Below, piece by piece: positions 61,513 through 64,000 of a stretch of 64,000 nt of DNA (position 1 is its first letter; each line of letters starts with the position of its first letter). The stretch covers positions 1-64,000 of the forward strand of contig VIRR01000546.1 in the NCBI GenBank assembly GCA_008638375.1, read 5' to 3'. Below the pieces are notes generated by a model. That model worked only from the letters and a program-made list of their open reading frames with translations, was not told the DNA's origin and searched no databases. The translations under genes and the position numbers were made by a program. The stretch comes from Nyssa sinensis (lineage: Eukaryota > Streptophyta > Magnoliopsida > Cornales > Nyssaceae).

Positions 61513-61526
61513 TCCTTCCCCCCTTA
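61513..61526 (-). other. Polypurine tract of the Tekay-like element
   Basis: On the minus strand TTTAAGGGGGGAAGGA abuts the LTR start TGTAGAG. It is preceded by AAATTTCGAGACGAAATTT, the usual end of pol in such elements. This fixes the element orientation as minus. Confidence 0.8.
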
Positions 61527-62985
61527 AATAAATTTCGTCTCGAAATTTAAAAATACAACTCTTTGACCAAATAATAAAAAAAAAATCAATTCAAAATGCA
61601 TTGTAACATGGAGACATGCAGCCTTACCCATGGATCATCCACCTTTCCCTCGGCCAGGCGATACAGAATGCATTACCCTCACCCATTACCCCCTCCCCCC
61701 AAAGGAACCTCGTCCACTTGGGCGAGTGTGCAACGGTGTACAGCCATCTCCACACTTCCTGCTAGGGTCTAGTTCTGATCCCATCTGTAACGGCTCATTC
61801 CACATAGTACAACACATAATGAAATTCTCAAACATGTTAGCTCATCAATGCCAATTCTCCAAATCCACCCAAGTATCATGACCCATCTCAGTAATGCAAC
61901 ATAATAATAAAAGTAAAGGGAAAGCCTCAATGTTCACAAGGACCCTTATAATCTCTCACACTTGTGATGACCATCTCATTAACCTCAAATCAAGCCATGA
62001 AATCATCTAGTATTTCATCACAATGTCATCAACATATCAATTGCATTTCAATGTAATTTAGTAATATAATATCCTCCAATCACTATAATCATCCATAAGA
62101 CGTCAACATCATAATTTTAAAGTAAAACCATTATCATCCACCATAGTCTATATACAACCGAGACTAAGTGTCGTGCATTATTAAAGACTAACCTATTAAT
62201 TTCAATCATACATATACCATCAGATATCACAATGTAGATAACGTAGTCTATGTTTTCCAAACATGAAATCAAAGGTAATACCTCAAGGTTTTAAAATTTT
62301 AAAACCCCAGAGAATGTAAAAAAAAATAATATCCCACTTTCGCCCAAGGCTATTCCAACCAATCATCATTCTAGTCAATATATTAATTAAAGTCTCATAT
62401 CCATTAAGATTTTTAGCGAAACTCTTCACCAATTTCAATCATGAATATACATCAATCCTCATTCAGATTTATCATAACACATGTACGTATAAATACGTTC
62501 AAACCTACTCTTATACATGCATTACTTACCAAATCAGTCTGTAAAAAAAAATCATAATCGTAGTGTTATAATGGTTATTAAATCAGTATGCATATATGGA
62601 ATTGGCATGCAACATTTTATAGCTAATACGTAACCTATAGTATCAATATCCAATTACAAGATCCATCTCCCGATTATACATGTACATAAATAAGCATACA
62701 ACCTGCTATATAGGTAACTAGGTATACACCCAACCCTATAGATATCCAGGCTTCCAGCTTATCTCCCAAACAACAAGCACATAATCTACTTCTTAATTTC
62801 ATTCGGTCTACTGTATAGATATAAGCATCTAGTCCCAGTTCATCAATAATCCAGTATACCACATATCGTACGGTTTTCATATACTAAAGCAACCAACACT
62901 CACCCTATCATATAATCTCAACCAGTCTAATCAAGTCGAGTTCTAACCTTCCTATCACATAACAAGGTCCATCCTAGAAAGATCC
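61527..62985. other. Internal region of the Tekay-like element without recognisable pol
   Basis: These 1.45 kb between the polypurine tract and reverse transcriptase should hold RNase H, integrase and a chromodomain (normally well over 2 kb), but no such motif was found. The sequence is AT-rich, with no long frames and no identified insertion borders. Confidence 0.5.
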
Positions 62986-62989
62986 ACAA

Positions 62990-64000
62990 ACACTCGACTA
63001 CCCGACACAACATGGCCTAGGAACTACAACTCCTGTAGCCAAACTCACACTTTGAAGACTTAGCAAATAAACGGTGCTGCCTTAAAATCTGTAACACGAC
63101 CCGTACGTGAAAGAAATGCCCATCTTCAGAAGGTGAATAAATCAAGATATTATCAACAAACACCACAACCAACTGATCTAGATAAGGACCAAAAACGCGA
63201 TGCATCAAGCCCGTAAATGTCGTCGGGGCATTCGTCACATCGAATGGTATCACTACAACTCATAATGCCCACAATGAGTGTGAAAAACTATTTCGTCACG
63301 TCTTCCTCCCATACTTTCAACTAATGGTGCCCTGATCTAAGATCTAAGATCGACCCTCAAGAAACATCTCGAACCCCTAAGCTAGCCAAACAAGTCATCT
63401 ACCTTCGATAACGGTCACTTATCCTCGATAACAACCCGATTCAATCTCTTATAATCCATACACAGACGTAATGTCACATCCTTCTTCTTCGCGAACAATG
63501 CCAAAGCATCTCGCAGCGAAGTACTAGGACAAGTAAAACCTTTACCCTCCAAATCAATCAACTGCTCCCTCAACTTTCTCTCAACTCAAGTAGGGCGATA
63601 TAGTAAGGTGGAGGAGAAATAGACATAATGCCTGGGATAACCTCTGTCATGAACTCTATCTCTCACCTCGGTGGAAAACTAGTCATGTCATTCGAAAAAA
63701 CATTTGGAAACTCGCCTACTACTGGTGGTAACACGCTCGCTATAGCTCCCTCTCTATCTGCTATCAAACTAGCCAACAACTAACTCTGACTTCCTAAACT
63801 TCTAGAGTCATATAAGGTGGTACTAAAAAAAAATCTCCACGATCCCCCGTGAATTACAAACTACCTCCCTCAGGAGTACATACAGTCACTCTCCCCCTGT
63901 AATAGTTTATACTTACCCGAATAGCAACAACCAATCCACCCCTAATATAACATCAAGAATAGACATGCCAAGTATAATGAACTCAAAAGAAAGAATGCAA
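62990..64000 (-). pseudogene. Tekay-like pol: protease end and reverse transcriptase, decayed
   Basis: On the minus strand the right edge shows MSILDVILGVDWL (about 63970-63930), the end of the protease. Reverse transcriptase follows from about 63605: LREQLIDLEGKGF, FAKKKDVTLRLCMDYKRLNR (about 63510-63440), FLRVDLRS, GHYEL, then the open 78-codon piece 63253-63017 with VTNAPTTFTGLMHRVFGPYL and VVVFVDNILIYSPSEDGH. The catalytic YxDD box reads FVDN, so the second Asp is lost. Several stops break the frame, for example near 63410 and 63390. The rest of the element is outside the window. Confidence 0.85.

Larger units (their letters stand above)
52605..64000 (-). mobile_element. Tekay-like Ty3/gypsy element, 3' part
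   Basis: A minus-strand element enters from the right edge. Its 3' LTR is 52605-61512, inflated by nested LTRs. The polypurine tract is next to it, and decayed protease and reverse transcriptase lie at 62990-64000. The element is inserted in a Tat-like LTR; the left duplication is expected to be GTACC (52600-52604). The LTR is about 2.9 kb without insertions, and long LTRs of this kind are typical of the Tekay/Del group. Lineage assignment is inference because integrase and chromodomain are not seen. Confidence 0.75.

Overview
The window is eukaryotic nuclear DNA from a flowering plant, most likely a eudicot. The signs are an intron-containing LRR receptor kinase gene of the EFR/Xa21-like type, a plant-specific multi-pass membrane protein gene, AT-rich intergenic DNA with microsatellites, and a dense load of plant transposons (CACTA, Ty3/gypsy Tat-, Athila- and Tekay-like). 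No rRNA, tRNA, CRISPR or bacterial-type operon was seen. Roughly three quarters of the window is mobile DNA. Only one apparently intact host gene and one host gene with a single frameshift are evident.

Layout. 1-4633: 3' part of a CACTA element (160-bp tandem repeats, GCGACGCAC-type subterminal repeats, terminus TTTTCCTGTAGTG), split by a solo LTR at 1204-4314. About 5450-13949: a second CACTA element with a decayed TNP2-type transposase, a TNP1-like second gene, a 2.5-kb array of the same 160-bp repeat and a matching 3' terminus. 15327-16277 (-): intact multi-pass membrane protein gene. 17042-17595: small Tat-like solo LTR. 19962-41730: a three-level nest. A minus-strand Tat-lineage gypsy element carries an antisense extra gene. 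Its 5' LTR is split by a plus-strand Athila-like element (29620-41674) that has lost the middle of pol. The 5' LTR of that element is split in turn by a Tekay-like solo LTR (30759-34250). 42688-46128 (+): non-RD LRR receptor kinase gene with one frameshift, preceded by a 105-bp minisatellite and followed by a decayed C-terminal kinase fragment (47285-47536). 48300-52192: mostly unassigned, with a possible exon cluster on the minus strand. 52193-64000: a Tat-like LTR interrupted by a minus-strand Tekay-like element. Its 3' LTR (52605-61512) contains a solo LTR (54021-60008), which itself contains an inverted solo LTR of the same family (55905-58846). Remnants of pol run to the window end.

Most nesting levels are supported by target-site duplications read directly in the sequence: CTCAG, TAAAA, CCATG/CCGTG, AACTC, TAGGT/TGGGT, AATTC and AGCCC. 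The insertion order can therefore be reconstructed. All transposon genes seen carry stops, frameshifts or deletions, so none looks autonomous. I found no clearly new biological system. The most unusual items are the antisense gene and the CxxC-encoding minisatellite in the Tat element, the LTR-in-LTR inverted repeat that could form a long hairpin RNA, the internally deleted Athila-like element, and the satellite-like arrays inside the CACTA elements.
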